Positions 54,904-63,579 of a stretch of DNA of 64,000 bases are shown piece after piece. The notes beneath the pieces are model-generated. The model was not told where the DNA came from. It was given only the letters and a program-made list of their open reading frames with translations, and did no database searches. The position numbers and the translations under genes were made by a program. Each line of letters begins with the position of its first letter. The first letter of the stretch is position 1. This stretch comes from Rikenellaceae bacterium (lineage in GTDB: Bacteria; Bacteroidota; Bacteroidia; Bacteroidales; Rikenellaceae), in contig SUZV01000007.1 in assembly GCA_015059715.1 (NCBI GenBank), positions 51,644 to 115,643 on the forward strand. The letters run 5' to 3'.

Positions 54904-55977
54904 CTAAATATATTTGTCGCCCGTCTCGTACTTTACATCCTCGATAAAGCTCTTGATGCTATGCTCCTCGCTCTTAGGACATATAAGCAGCACATCGGGC
55001 GTATCGACGACAATATAATCTTTAAGGCCACTGACCACGGCCACCTTCTCCTTAGGTATCGATATCAACGAGTTGCGAGTGTTATAGACATTCGTATAGT
55101 CGCCACTCAGCGCATTGGCATACCTATCCTTACGCGACTGCTGATACACCGAGCCCCATGTGCCGACATCGCTCCACCCGAAGTCACCACAGTGTACATA
55201 TACATTCTCGGCCCTCTCCATAATGCCGTAGTCGACAGAGATAGGACGACAAGCCGAGAACACCCCCTCGATGGCCGCCTTCTCGTCATCAGTGCCGAGC
55301 TTATCGACTATCGAGCCAAAGAGCGAGGCATGCTCGGGCAGATGCTCCTCGAAGGCTGCGACAATATCGCGCACCTTCCAGATGAATATTCCCGAGTTCC
55401 ATAAAAACTCACCACACTCGATAAATGCCTCGGCCATCTCAAGGCTTGGCTTCTCGGTAAAACACTTAACCTTGCACACCTCCTCGGAGTTCGACTTCTG
55501 GATATATCCATACCCCGTCTCGGGGCGCGTAGGCTGTATACCGATAGTCATCAAGGCGTTGCGAGAGGCGACAAACTCCAACGAACTCTCCACCACACGC
55601 CTAAACTCTTTCTCGTTGAGTATCAGGTGGTCCGAGGGCGTTACAATCATCTCTGCATCGGGGTTATCGCGCAATAGCGAGTAGGCAGCATAGGCGATAC
55701 AAGGGGCCGTATTACGACCTATAGGTTCGCATAAAATCTGACTATCCTTAAGCTCGGGGATATGCTCCTTAACCAAGTCGAAGTAGCGTCTATTTGTGAC
55801 AACTATAAAGTTCTCTATTGGGACAATATTGGCAAATCTATCGAATGTGTGCCGAAGGAACGAGCGTCCCGTTCCAAGGATATCGAGAAACTGCTTAGGG
55901 CAGCTTTGACGACTCTTAGGCCAGAAGCGAGTACCAATGCCACCAGCCATAATTACACAATAACAGTTGCTTTTCAT
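54904..55977 (-). CDS. manC: Mannose-1-phosphate guanylyltransferase
   Basis: A 357-residue nucleotidyltransferase that forms GDP-mannose from mannose-1-phosphate and GTP. The N-terminal MAGGIGTRFWPKSRQSCPKQ is the nucleotide-binding signature. VTPSDHLI, GYGYIQ, FTEKPS and WNSGIFIWK are the conserved sugar-nucleotide blocks. The C-terminal phosphomannose isomerase domain of some bifunctional enzymes is absent. GDP-mannose would feed surface polysaccharides or GDP-fucose. It is transcribed away from pssA, with overlapping divergent promoters. Confidence 0.95.
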   Translation of the reverse strand: MKSNCYCVIMAGGIGTRFWPKSRQSCPKQFLDILGTGRSFLRHTFDRFANIVPIENFIVVTNRRYFDLVKEHIPELKDSQILCEPIGRNTAPCIAYAAYSLLRDNPDAEMIVTPSDHLILNEKEFRRVVESSLEFVASRNALMTIGIQPTRPETGYGYIQKSNSEEVCKVKCFTEKPSLEMAEAFIECGEFLWNSGIFIWKVRDIVAAFEEHLPEHASLFGSIVDKLGTDDEKAAIEGVFSACRPISVDYGIMERAENVYVHCGDFGWSDVGTWGSVYQQSRKDRYANALSGDYTNVYNTRNSLISIPKEKVAVVSGLKDYIVVDTPDVLLICPKSEEHSIKSFIEDVKYETGDKYI

Positions 55978-56012
55978 TGACTAAGAAGCTGTTTAAATTT
56001 TACAAATTTACA

Positions 56013-56044
56013 CAAAGATAAAATTATTTTTGTATCTTTGCAAA
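56013..56044 (-). promoter_or_regulatory. manC promoter
   Basis: On the minus strand TTTG (56044-56041), a 20-base spacer and TATCTTTG (56020-56013) form a near-consensus promoter. A second -7-like TAAATTTG lies at 56010-56003. The -33 overlaps the plus-strand pssA -7 region. Confidence 0.65.
56033..56040 (+). promoter_or_regulatory. pssA -7 element
   Basis: TATCTTTG matches the consensus and would start transcription near 56047, about 60 bases before the ATG at 56108. It lies between the -33 and -7 elements of the opposing manC promoter, touching its -33. No own -33 TTTG is evident. Confidence 0.6.
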
Positions 56045-56107
56045 ATATTTGGCACTTTTAAAAGCTAATTTTGTGCCACGAACAATGAAATATTGAAGGA
56101 TAAAGTG

Positions 56108-56848
56108 ATGAATATAAGGTTATTTACGTTGCCCAATATGCTCACCCTCGGCAACCTCATTGCTGGTGTAATGGCCGTAATCGTAACACTCACAGAGCAC
56201 GACTACAAGATGGCCCTGCTGTTAGTGGTCATAGCGGCACTGTTTGACTTCTTCGATGGCATGGTAGCTCGTCTACTTAACCAACAGTCACCTCTGGGCG
56301 TGCAGCTCGACTCGTTAGCCGACGATGTAACCTTTGGCGTAGTGCCTGCAGTGGTGATGTTCGACATATATGCCCACTCGTCGTCATACTACGCACTCGA
56401 TGCAACACTTATGCACTACCTCGGCTATGTGACACTTATAATCGCAGCCTTCTCGGTATTGCGCCTTGCAAAGTTTAATATCGACACCACACAGGCTACC
56501 GAGTTCTGTGGCCTGCCTACCCCGGCAAATGCTCTGATGCTACTATCGCTTGCGATGCTTGAGCAGCAAGGCAACGTGGTGCTCTACCAGGAGCATATAC
56601 TCGTTATATCGATAGCTACAGCACTACTCCTTATCAGTCCAATAAGGATGTTTGCCCTAAAGTTTAAGGGCTTCGGATGGCGCGGCAATGAGCTACGCTA
56701 CGGCTTTATACTCGTATCGCTGCTACTAATTATTTTCCTTACAACATACTCCATACTTGCAATCATCGTTCTCTATATCGTAGTATCTACTCTACGTTGG
56801 CTCTTTATGCTAAGAGAGGCAACTACAGACGAGGGAGCTAAGAGGTAA
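56108..56848 (+). CDS. pssA: CDP-diacylglycerol-serine O-phosphatidyltransferase
   Basis: A 246-residue integral membrane enzyme with about seven or eight helices. It makes phosphatidylserine, the precursor of phosphatidylethanolamine. The CDP-alcohol phosphotransferase motif is visible as FFDGMVARLL...LGVQLDSLADDVTFG, with the DG..AR and G...D...D spacing. The start at 56108 is chosen because it is an ATG preceded by AAGGA at 56096-56100. The same frame is open upstream to a TTG at 56093. The next gene starts 12 bases after the stop. Confidence 0.93.
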   Translation: MNIRLFTLPNMLTLGNLIAGVMAVIVTLTEHDYKMALLLVVIAALFDFFDGMVARLLNQQSPLGVQLDSLADDVTFGVVPAVVMFDIYAHSSSYYALDATLMHYLGYVTLIIAAFSVLRLAKFNIDTTQATEFCGLPTPANALMLLSLAMLEQQGNVVLYQEHILVISIATALLLISPIRMFALKFKGFGWRGNELRYGFILVSLLLIIFLTTYSILAIIVLYIVVSTLRWLFMLREATTDEGAKR

Positions 56849-56860
56849 TTTGATGTGGCT

Positions 56861-59017
56861 ATGACAAAGGTGCAGTGGATAACATTTGTTGCAAGCGTAG
56901 TACTGGCGGTGATGCTGCCAGTATGCTCGTATGCACAGCTGGACGCTGCGGCCTTGGCACGCGCACAACGCGAGGGTCAGAATACCAATATCTACGGCGG
57001 CATCCCAGGAATGGATGGAACAGGCATAGAGGGCGAAGAGGGTATGACCGACGAGAATGCCGACACCACCGAGACAAAGAAGAAACGCGAGAAACGACCC
57101 TTAGAGTCGTACTACTTCGAAGATACGGTGCGAGCCCTCAGAAACTGGAAATGGACCGTAGACAGAGATTATAACCGCGTAAATATCAGCCCCCTTGACA
57201 CTACGTTGGCCGATTGGAGAATCGACTATGTATTCTACCGCGAGGGTGTTGGAGATATGGCTCTCGGTGGTCTGGGACAATCTACACAGGCGGTAAACTG
57301 GTTTAACCGCCGTCAGGATGCCGACTTTATCTTTGCACGTAGCTACGATGCCTACACAGCGCGCATCGATAACGTACCATTCTACAACGGCAAGACCCCA
57401 CTGACGAATATGATGTACCTGGAGTCGGGCCAGAAGCGTTACCGCGAGGAACATTTCGAGCTGGTACACTCTCAAAACATATCACCCTCGACATCGGCAA
57501 ACGTAAGCTACAAGGCACGTAGCACGATGGGCAAGTACGACTGGCAGCGCACCAAGAACCACGCACTCTCGGTAGCCTTTGCCCACACAGGCAAGCGATA
57601 CTCAGTGCATGCTGCCTACATGCACAACAGTATCGACACGCGCGAAAATGGTGGTGTTGTGGGCGAGTGGGCCATAGCCGATACCGTATTCGAGATGCCC
57701 TCGGGTGTACCTATGCGCTTAGCATCGTCCGAGGCACACAACCACTACCGCAACCACTCCTTCTTCATAAAGCAGGCACTGGCCATACCCCTACAGCGTG
57801 TCACCGAGTATGACTTCTCGCTGGCCGACCTCTCGGCGATATATGTAGGCCATCAGCTTGAGTATAACACCTGGTCGAAGGTCTATACCGACAAACGCTC
57901 GACATATACCAACCAGCGTGGCCACTACAACGAAGAGAGTGGCAAATGGGAGCCTGTGTCTGACATATCGTACTACGACGACTGGTTTATCGACCCGGAC
58001 AATACGCGCGACTCTATCTCGGAGCGTCTGCTCTCGAACAAGATATTTATACAGGTGCAGCCTTGGGATAGAAACGGTATAGTCTCGACAATCGATGGAG
58101 GTATAGGCATCGATATGCACACCTACTCATACCTGCGCCTAAAGGACTACGTGAGTGGTAACATGACCAAGGATAAACGCCTTGAGTGGTACATATATGG
58201 TGCTACGGGCGGAAAGATAAAACGCTACGCCGACTGGGGTTTTAACTTCAAGTACCACCCCTCGGGATATCGTGGCGGCGACCTCTCTATCGGTGCTGAC
58301 ATCACCCTTAGAGCCTTTATACGTGAACATCCTCTGATTCTCAGCGGACGCTTTAGTCAGGAGCTACGCACGCCATCATACTGGCAGGAGAATCTATTCT
58401 CAAACCACTATGTGTGGTTTAACTCCTTCGATAAGGAGTCTGAAACTCGTTTCGAGGTTAACTTCTCGGTTCCCGACATAGCACTCGAAGTAGGTGCTTG
58501 GCAGGGTGTCATAGGCAACTTAGTCTACTATGGCAACGATAGCCGCGTAAAACAGCACTCGGGAACAGTTAGCCTAACGAGTTTGTACGCTCGCAAGGAT
58601 TTCCGCATTGCGGGATTCCACTTCGATCACAGGGCATTGGTGCAAATCACATCCGATGAGAATGTGCTTCCCGTACCTACGTTCAGCGGCTTCCTCTCGT
58701 ACTACTACGAGTTCTGGGTTAAGCGCGACGTACTACGTGTGCAGATAGGTATCGACGGACGCTATAATACGTCGTATTACGCTCCGAGCTACAACCCTGC
58801 ACTCTCGGCCTTCTTCAACCAGCGCGAAGTAAAGGTGGGTAACTACCCCTACCTCGACGCATTTGTCTCGGCCAAGTGGAAGCGTATGCGTATCTTATTG
58901 AAGCTACAACACTTGAATCAAAACCTATTTGGTAATGGCGAGTACTTCCAGGTTGCTCGTTATCCGCTCAATCCGCGAATGTTCAAGTTTGGTATCTCGT
59001 GGTCGTTCTACGACTAA
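56861..59017 (+). CDS. Putative outer-membrane porin
   Basis: A 718-residue exported protein of a Bacteroidota putative-porin family. The signal peptide ends near CSYAQ (about residue 28). A polar, charged segment (about 40-80) precedes a long alternating beta-strand region with frequent Trp, Tyr and Phe and a final KFGISWSFYD strand ending in an aromatic residue, as in outer-membrane barrels. It has no plug or TonB box. The ATG at 56861 is preferred. A GTG two codons earlier (56855) is in frame. It is close behind pssA, and its substrate is unknown. Confidence 0.8.
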   Translation: MTKVQWITFVASVVLAVMLPVCSYAQLDAAALARAQREGQNTNIYGGIPGMDGTGIEGEEGMTDENADTTETKKKREKRPLESYYFEDTVRALRNWKWTVDRDYNRVNISPLDTTLADWRIDYVFYREGVGDMALGGLGQSTQAVNWFNRRQDADFIFARSYDAYTARIDNVPFYNGKTPLTNMMYLESGQKRYREEHFELVHSQNISPSTSANVSYKARSTMGKYDWQRTKNHALSVAFAHTGKRYSVHAAYMHNSIDTRENGGVVGEWAIADTVFEMPSGVPMRLASSEAHNHYRNHSFFIKQALAIPLQRVTEYDFSLADLSAIYVGHQLEYNTWSKVYTDKRSTYTNQRGHYNEESGKWEPVSDISYYDDWFIDPDNTRDSISERLLSNKIFIQVQPWDRNGIVSTIDGGIGIDMHTYSYLRLKDYVSGNMTKDKRLEWYIYGATGGKIKRYADWGFNFKYHPSGYRGGDLSIGADITLRAFIREHPLILSGRFSQELRTPSYWQENLFSNHYVWFNSFDKESETRFEVNFSVPDIALEVGAWQGVIGNLVYYGNDSRVKQHSGTVSLTSLYARKDFRIAGFHFDHRALVQITSDENVLPVPTFSGFLSYYYEFWVKRDVLRVQIGIDGRYNTSYYAPSYNPALSAFFNQREVKVGNYPYLDAFVSAKWKRMRILLKLQHLNQNLFGNGEYFQVARYPLNPRMFKFGISWSFYD

Positions 59018-59060
59018 GGTGAGTTTTGCCCACGATAAGCTGCTCACAAACTACTAAACA

Positions 59061-59771
59061 ATGTTAAAGAGAGTTACGATTGTGATTCTTTGCACCCTCC
59101 TTATTGCGGTGTACGAATCATCATTGGGTCAGGCACAACCTATCGACATCCCTACTGTCGATGAGGCCATAGCCTCAGACCAGCTTAGAGACGAGCAGAG
59201 TGCCGCGATGGCCGAGCTGCCGTGCATTATTTCACGCTTCGACAACATTATGCGCAAAGTCGGAGCTGAGGAGGGTCAAGATTGGCGACTTATGAGCGCA
59301 ATAGCCTATAGCGAGTCGCGCTTTATCGAGGACCTAAAATCAAGACGTGGAGCTAAGGGTATTATGCAGATACGCCCCGTTGTCGCCCGTCACTTCAATA
59401 TCCCCGTCGAGAGTATCGACAATACCGAGGTCAACATTCGCCTTGCAGGTATGCTTCTCTCGGAGTTAGAAGATATGTTGCGCTTGCCACAGTCGACACC
59501 AGAGAGCGATAGGCTGAGCATAATACTCGCGAGCTACAATGCTGGTATAGGTCACGTCCTGGATGCTCGTCGCCTTGCCCGTAGCGAGGGTGCCAACCCC
59601 AACTCGTGGAGCGATGTAAAGAGGTATCTAACCCTTATGTCGCAGCCTCAGTACTACGAGCAGGAGGTTGTCCATAGCGGCAGGTTTACAGGCAGTGGCC
59701 AGACACTGAGCTACGTCAGCGAGGTGATGCACAAGTATGAGCAATATTGCAAAATAACCTCTTTGTCGTGA
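59061..59771 (+). CDS. Lytic transglycosylase (SLT/MltF-like)
   Basis: A 236-residue exported protein with an N-terminal hydrophobic signal (about 1-24) and a soluble lytic transglycosylase domain. The catalytic Glu is Glu85 in AIAYSESRF. The following GAKGIMQIRPVVARHF and ILASYNAGIGHVLDAR segments complete the family pattern. The enzyme cleaves the glycan strands of peptidoglycan with formation of 1,6-anhydro-muramic acid. It lacks the periplasmic-binding-like domain of full MltF. It begins 43 bases after the porin gene. Confidence 0.92.
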   Translation: MLKRVTIVILCTLLIAVYESSLGQAQPIDIPTVDEAIASDQLRDEQSAAMAELPCIISRFDNIMRKVGAEEGQDWRLMSAIAYSESRFIEDLKSRRGAKGIMQIRPVVARHFNIPVESIDNTEVNIRLAGMLLSELEDMLRLPQSTPESDRLSIILASYNAGIGHVLDARRLARSEGANPNSWSDVKRYLTLMSQPQYYEQEVVHSGRFTGSGQTLSYVSEVMHKYEQYCKITSLS

Positions 59772-59863
59772 CGATACGACATAACAAATCCTCGCAAAGG
59801 GTAAATTTCAGCACTTTTCGCTACAATTTTAGCGTAAGAGTGCTGAAAATAAAAAAAATTGGT

Positions 59864-59871
59864 TACCTTTG
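59864..59871 (+). promoter_or_regulatory. rpsU promoter (-7 element)
   Basis: TACCTTTG exactly matches the common Bacteroidota -7 form. The expected transcription start is near 59877, about 290 bases before the rpsU ATG. No clear -33 element is present. Confidence 0.65.
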
Positions 59872-59875
59872 CACG

Positions 59876-60166
59876 CCCAAGGCTAAAAGCCTAAGGGGAT
59901 TATTAACAACAGAGATTTGAAAGGAGGTTAGAGTACCTTAGTAGATATTACAGAGTGACATATACGAAGTAAGATGGAGATACAGCATCGGCACTATATA
60001 GAGGTGCGTGTTGCGACGATATGGCTCCACATCGAATGGGTACATAATCTGGCAAATTGACAACTTGGCGCACATATATTATAATAGAGCGCAACATCTG
60101 AAACTATTAGAGCCTGAAGGCTTAAACAACAAATTTGAATTTAACATTAAAAAAAAGAATAGCATT
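59876..60166 (+). ncRNA. Long structured 5' leader of rpsU
   Basis: The leader begins with a hairpin of CCC-AGGCT/AGCCT-GGG (59876-59897). It contains AAAGGAGG at 59920-59927, a full match to the 16S anti-Shine-Dalgarno sequence, but no start codon at the proper distance. Further possible stems include GCGC/GCGC near 60068 and 60090, and AGCCT/AGGCT near 60112-60123. The bases directly before the rpsU ATG have no SD. A 28-codon ORF starts at 59974. The leader may control bS21 synthesis, but no known RNA family was recognized. Confidence 0.6.
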
Positions 60167-60358
60167 ATGATTATCATGAAGGTACAGGAGGGTGAGAATA
60201 TCGAGCGCGCCCTCAAGAAGTTTAAGAGAAAGTATGAGCGTACAGGTGTCCTCAAGGAGCTTCGTCGTCGTCAGTACTTCACAAAGCCCTCTATCGCAAA
60301 GCGTGAGGCTATGCAGCACGCTATCTATGTGGAGCACACATATCGCCAGGAGGAGTAA
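60167..60358 (+). CDS. rpsU: Small ribosomal subunit protein bS21
   Basis: A 63-residue basic protein, MIIMKVQEGENIERALKKFK at the start, which matches bS21. In Bacteroidota, bS21 takes part in hiding the 16S anti-Shine-Dalgarno sequence on the 30S subunit. The ATG at 60167 is chosen because family members usually begin with M-I-(I/V)-x. Another Met lies three codons later, and the frame is open upstream to 60008 without family resemblance. It has its own promoter, a long leader and a strong terminator. Confidence 0.95.
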   Translation: MIIMKVQEGENIERALKKFKRKYERTGVLKELRRRQYFTKPSIAKREAMQHAIYVEHTYRQEE

Positions 60359-60380
60359 GCATCTTAACTTCAAGCGTAAG

Positions 60381-60411
60381 ATTAGGGTTGTCCATCGAGG
60401 GCAACCCTAAT
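60381..60411 (+). terminator. rpsU terminator
   Basis: ATTAGGGTTG (60381-60390) pairs perfectly with CAACCCTAAT (60402-60411) around an 11-base loop, followed by a run of five T. Confidence 0.9.
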
Positions 60412-60614
60412 TTTTTAATAGTTACAGCGACACACGCTCCTTATATTCATACAAAGAGTGTTTTAGCTGATAATATTGCCACATTTTGGCTTATTAGTCA
60501 AAATAGTGTAGTTTTAGGGCTTCGAAGCGCGAAAAAGCATAGACTATTTATTCACTCTCGTTGTATACATAGAGAGCTATCCAAACCCCTTTACTGTCGT
60601 AATCTCAAATGTTA

Positions 60615-60646
60615 TTTGGTCAAAATATTTTTTTTTCGTACCTTTG
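60615..60646 (+). promoter_or_regulatory. Promoter of the S9 peptidase gene
   Basis: TTTG (60615-60618), a 20-base spacer and TACCTTTG (60639-60646) form a near-consensus promoter. The leader would be about 57 bases. Confidence 0.75.
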
Positions 60647-60710
60647 AACTTTGCAATGGGTGGCCATAAACCAACAATAGCGTGTAAACAATAACTAAAA
60701 CTACAATACG

Positions 60711-63146
60711 ATGATTAAAACCGTTAAAAATCTACTCTTGGCTGTGGCAATGATAGCTACAGCAAACGTCGTGCAGGCCACAGAGCCTCAGGCGGTAACT
60801 CCTAACTATGAGCTGGCCGAGCGTTTCTCGCCCAAGAAGATGGCACGTCTTGTACCACAGACCATAGTGCGCCCCAACTGGTTCGAGAATAGCAATAAGT
60901 TCTGGTACTCATGGAGGAGCATCGACGACATCAACTACTATATCGTCGACCCTGCGTCGGGCAAAAAGAGCGAGATGTGGTCTATGGGCGAGCTGGCAAA
61001 GCAGGTAACGGAGCTAACCAAATACCCTTTCGATGCTCAGCACCTGCCTATAGAGAACATCGAACTCAAGGATGACAACGTAGTACTCTTCGACATTGCT
61101 CCACATAAGGTTATGGTCGAGAATAACGACTACGCACCTAAGGATAGCGAGGGTAAGCCTCTTGTATTCCACTTCGCATGGGATATCGCCAAGAGAGAGC
61201 TTTCGCAGGTTGACGAGCGCGAAGCTCGCATACCCACCTGGGCCAACGTATCGCCCGATGGTCGCATAGCGGTGTATCAGAAGGACTATAACCTATGGTA
61301 TATGTCATTCGAGGATGTTGAGAAGTTGGCCAAGGACCCCAAGGATACAACTATCGTCGAGCACCAGATAACTACCGACGCAACAGAAGCTACGGCCTAC
61401 CACTGGTTTGAGGATTGCATCGAGCAGCTCAAGGAGGGTGAGCGTTACCGCGTACACCTTCAGTGGTCACCCGACTCGAAGCACTTCGCTACGGTGCGCA
61501 GCAACACAGCTATGCTCAAGGACTTCTGGGTTATCAACGTGCTCAAGGAGCGTCCCGAGCTCTTCACATACAAGTACCAGATGCCAGGTGAGCAGAGTCC
61601 TGACTTTACGCTTGAGCTCTTCGACACCGACAACTTCGAGCGTCGCCAGGTAGATATGGCCAAATATAAGGAGCAGATGCTCTTCATCTGCGCGAAGCCT
61701 TTCACCAATGCCGACAGATACCAGCGTCCTATGCGCGCGGTATGGCAGGGTGACAACAGCAAGTTCTACGTCGTGCGCCAGAGCCGCGACATCCAGCGTG
61801 CCGACCTCTGCGTTGTAGATATTGCTACAGCTACGGCCAAGGATCTTATCGTCGAGGAGATGAATACCTCGATAGAGTGGCAGATGCCTACGCTCATAAA
61901 CTCGGGTAACGAGATTATCCAGTGGTCGGAGCGTACAGGCTGGGCACACCTCTACCGCTACAACAGCTCGGGTGAGCTTCTCAATGCCATCACCGAGGGT
62001 GAGTGGCACGTATCTAACGTCCTTGGTGCAGACGATACTAAGCGCGTAGTCTACTTTACGGCTACGGGCTACAACGAGGGTGAGGACCCATACTACCTGC
62101 ACCTCTTCCGCGTAAACTACGACGGCACAGGTCTTAAGCAGCTCGATGTTAAGGATTTCTGTGGTGAGTTCTCTCTCTCGGACGACCGTCGTTACTTCAC
62201 AACTACATACTCTCGCGTAGATGCCGCGCCAGTATCGGAGCTCTACACGACCGATGGTCGCAAGGTTATGACCTTGGAGAGCGTGGACCTTGAGCCGCTC
62301 TTCGCTATGGGTTACGCCTATCCAGAGCGTTTTGTGGTTAAGGCTGCCGATGGCATCACCGACCTCTATGGTGTGATGTACAAGCCTTACGACTTCGACC
62401 CCGAGAAGAAGTACCCCATTATTGAGTATGTATACCCAGGACCTCAGACCGAGGCCGTAGAGCAGATCTGGTACCGTCCATTGGTGCGTACTGACCGCTT
62501 GGCTCAGCTCGGCTTTATCGTCATCACAGTAGGTAATCGCGGTGGTCATCCCGACCGCTCGAAGTGGTATCACAACTATGGTTATGGCAACCTACGCGAC
62601 TATGGTCTTAAGGATAAGGTCGTTGCAGCGCAGCAGCTTGCGGCACGTCACAGCTTTATCGATATACAGCGTGTAGGTATCCATGGACACTCGGGTGGCG
62701 GCTTTATGTCTACCGCAGCGATACTTATGTATCCCGACTTCTTCGATGTTGCGGTGTCGTGCGCAGGTAACCACGATAACAACATCTACAACCGTTGGTG
62801 GAGCGAGAAGCATCATGGCATCAACGAGGTTGAGAAGGATGGCGAGGTAGTCTTTGAGTACCACATTTCGGCAAATCACGAGCTTGCGGAGCGTCTTAAG
62901 GGTCACCTACTGCTTGTACATGGCGATATTGACGAAAATGTACACCCTGGCTGTACACTACGTGTTGTCGATGCTCTGATACGCGCCAATAAGCGTTTCG
63001 ATATGCTTTTACTCCCTGGCCAGCGACATGGCTTTGGCGATATGAACGAGTACTTCTTCTGGCGCATGGCCGACTACTTCTCGGAGCACCTACTTGGCTC
63101 TAAGGAGAGCTCGACGGATATCCCACAGCTAAATAATGACCTATAG
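60711..63146 (+). CDS. S9-family dipeptidyl-peptidase-like serine peptidase
   Basis: An 811-residue exported peptidase. The signal peptide ends near VQATEP (about residue 23). A beta-propeller domain (about 50-540, DPP-IV N-terminal type) precedes an alpha/beta-hydrolase domain. The catalytic triad is Ser661 (HGHSGGGFM), Asp741 (HGDIDENVH) and His773 (QRHGFGD). Family members release N-terminal dipeptides, often with Pro or Ala at the second position, in the periplasm. Specificity is not settled, because the DPP-IV Glu motif of the propeller was not identified with certainty. Confidence 0.92.
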   Translation: MIKTVKNLLLAVAMIATANVVQATEPQAVTPNYELAERFSPKKMARLVPQTIVRPNWFENSNKFWYSWRSIDDINYYIVDPASGKKSEMWSMGELAKQVTELTKYPFDAQHLPIENIELKDDNVVLFDIAPHKVMVENNDYAPKDSEGKPLVFHFAWDIAKRELSQVDEREARIPTWANVSPDGRIAVYQKDYNLWYMSFEDVEKLAKDPKDTTIVEHQITTDATEATAYHWFEDCIEQLKEGERYRVHLQWSPDSKHFATVRSNTAMLKDFWVINVLKERPELFTYKYQMPGEQSPDFTLELFDTDNFERRQVDMAKYKEQMLFICAKPFTNADRYQRPMRAVWQGDNSKFYVVRQSRDIQRADLCVVDIATATAKDLIVEEMNTSIEWQMPTLINSGNEIIQWSERTGWAHLYRYNSSGELLNAITEGEWHVSNVLGADDTKRVVYFTATGYNEGEDPYYLHLFRVNYDGTGLKQLDVKDFCGEFSLSDDRRYFTTTYSRVDAAPVSELYTTDGRKVMTLESVDLEPLFAMGYAYPERFVVKAADGITDLYGVMYKPYDFDPEKKYPIIEYVYPGPQTEAVEQIWYRPLVRTDRLAQLGFIVITVGNRGGHPDRSKWYHNYGYGNLRDYGLKDKVVAAQQLAARHSFIDIQRVGIHGHSGGGFMSTAAILMYPDFFDVAVSCAGNHDNNIYNRWWSEKHHGINEVEKDGEVVFEYHISANHELAERLKGHLLLVHGDIDENVHPGCTLRVVDALIRANKRFDMLLLPGQRHGFGDMNEYFFWRMADYFSEHLLGSKESSTDIPQLNNDL

Positions 63147-63200
63147 TTTTATGGCCAAGCCGCCTCGCTGCGGCAGATAATCGCGGCTATACTGTGTTTA

Positions 63201-63231
63201 CTACCCGATAATTCAACAGATTATCGGGTAG
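63201..63231 (+). terminator. Terminator of the S9 peptidase gene
   Basis: CTACCCGATAAT (63201-63212) and ATTATCGGGTAG (63220-63231) form a perfect 12-bp stem with a 7-base loop, followed by CATTTTTTTG. Confidence 0.9.
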
Positions 63232-63251
63232 CATTTTTTTGTTTTATTTGA

Positions 63252-63281
63252 TTGTTTTTCAAAATAAAATTCCTATATTTG
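63252..63281 (+). promoter_or_regulatory. Promoter of the right-edge lipoprotein gene
   Basis: TTG (63252-63254), a 19-base spacer and TATATTTG (63274-63281) match the Bacteroidota pattern. Transcription should start near 63288. Confidence 0.7.
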
Positions 63282-63579
63282 TTTGAATTATAATCCATTA
63301 AAAGCAAGTATAGTGTTCAGATTTACAACATATTGCATAGGTTTAGCCCCGATTTTATCGGGGGGGGGATTTTTACACCCTGTAAATCAACTACTTGCAT
63401 AGTCTGGCACGATAATCCGAATTATACTATTTCTCCACACACTCCACCACCCTTGGGCGATGGAGCGCGCGGCGTTGTGGCTTAGCAGACGAACAAACTG
63501 CTAAAGTGTCGCCAATTGCAATTTACCAACCGACAAATACATAGACAAAATAATTTATTAACTTTTAAAAACAAATCGT
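63282..63579 (+). promoter_or_regulatory. Long structured leader with a G-tract
   Basis: The leader is about 290 bases. GATTTACA (63321-63328) and TGTAAATC (63381-63388) enclose a CCCCGAT...ATCGGGG hairpin that runs directly into an eight- to nine-base G-tract near 63360-63368, followed by ATTTTT. TTGCATAG occurs twice (63334-63341, 63395-63402). A second structure pairs TTAGCAG (63482-63488) with CTGCTAA (63498-63504). This suggests transcript-level control or slippage-based variation of the downstream surface protein. Confidence 0.6.

Larger units (their letters stand above)
60359..60710. other. Gene-free stretch between rpsU and the S9 peptidase
   Basis: This stretch holds the rpsU terminator and the S9 peptidase promoter. 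Between them an imperfect hairpin, CACATTTTG with CAAAATaGTG (60480-60508), is visible. No ORF was supported. Confidence 0.7.

Noticed and set aside
56093..56107. TTG start for pssA
   Set aside because: The ATG at 56108 has an AAGGA seven bases upstream and gives a normal family N-terminus.
60008..60166. N-terminal extension of rpsU
   Set aside because: The frame is open, but bS21 proteins begin at the MII motif. The extension shows no conservation signal and lies in the structured leader.
59876..60166. tRNA, tmRNA or RNase P RNA in the rpsU leader
   Set aside because: No T-loop GTTCRANYC-type sequence, CCA end or conserved core of these RNAs was found.
61467..62573. A 368-codon minus-strand open frame
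   Set aside because: It is antisense to the S9 peptidase, which has a complete catalytic triad.
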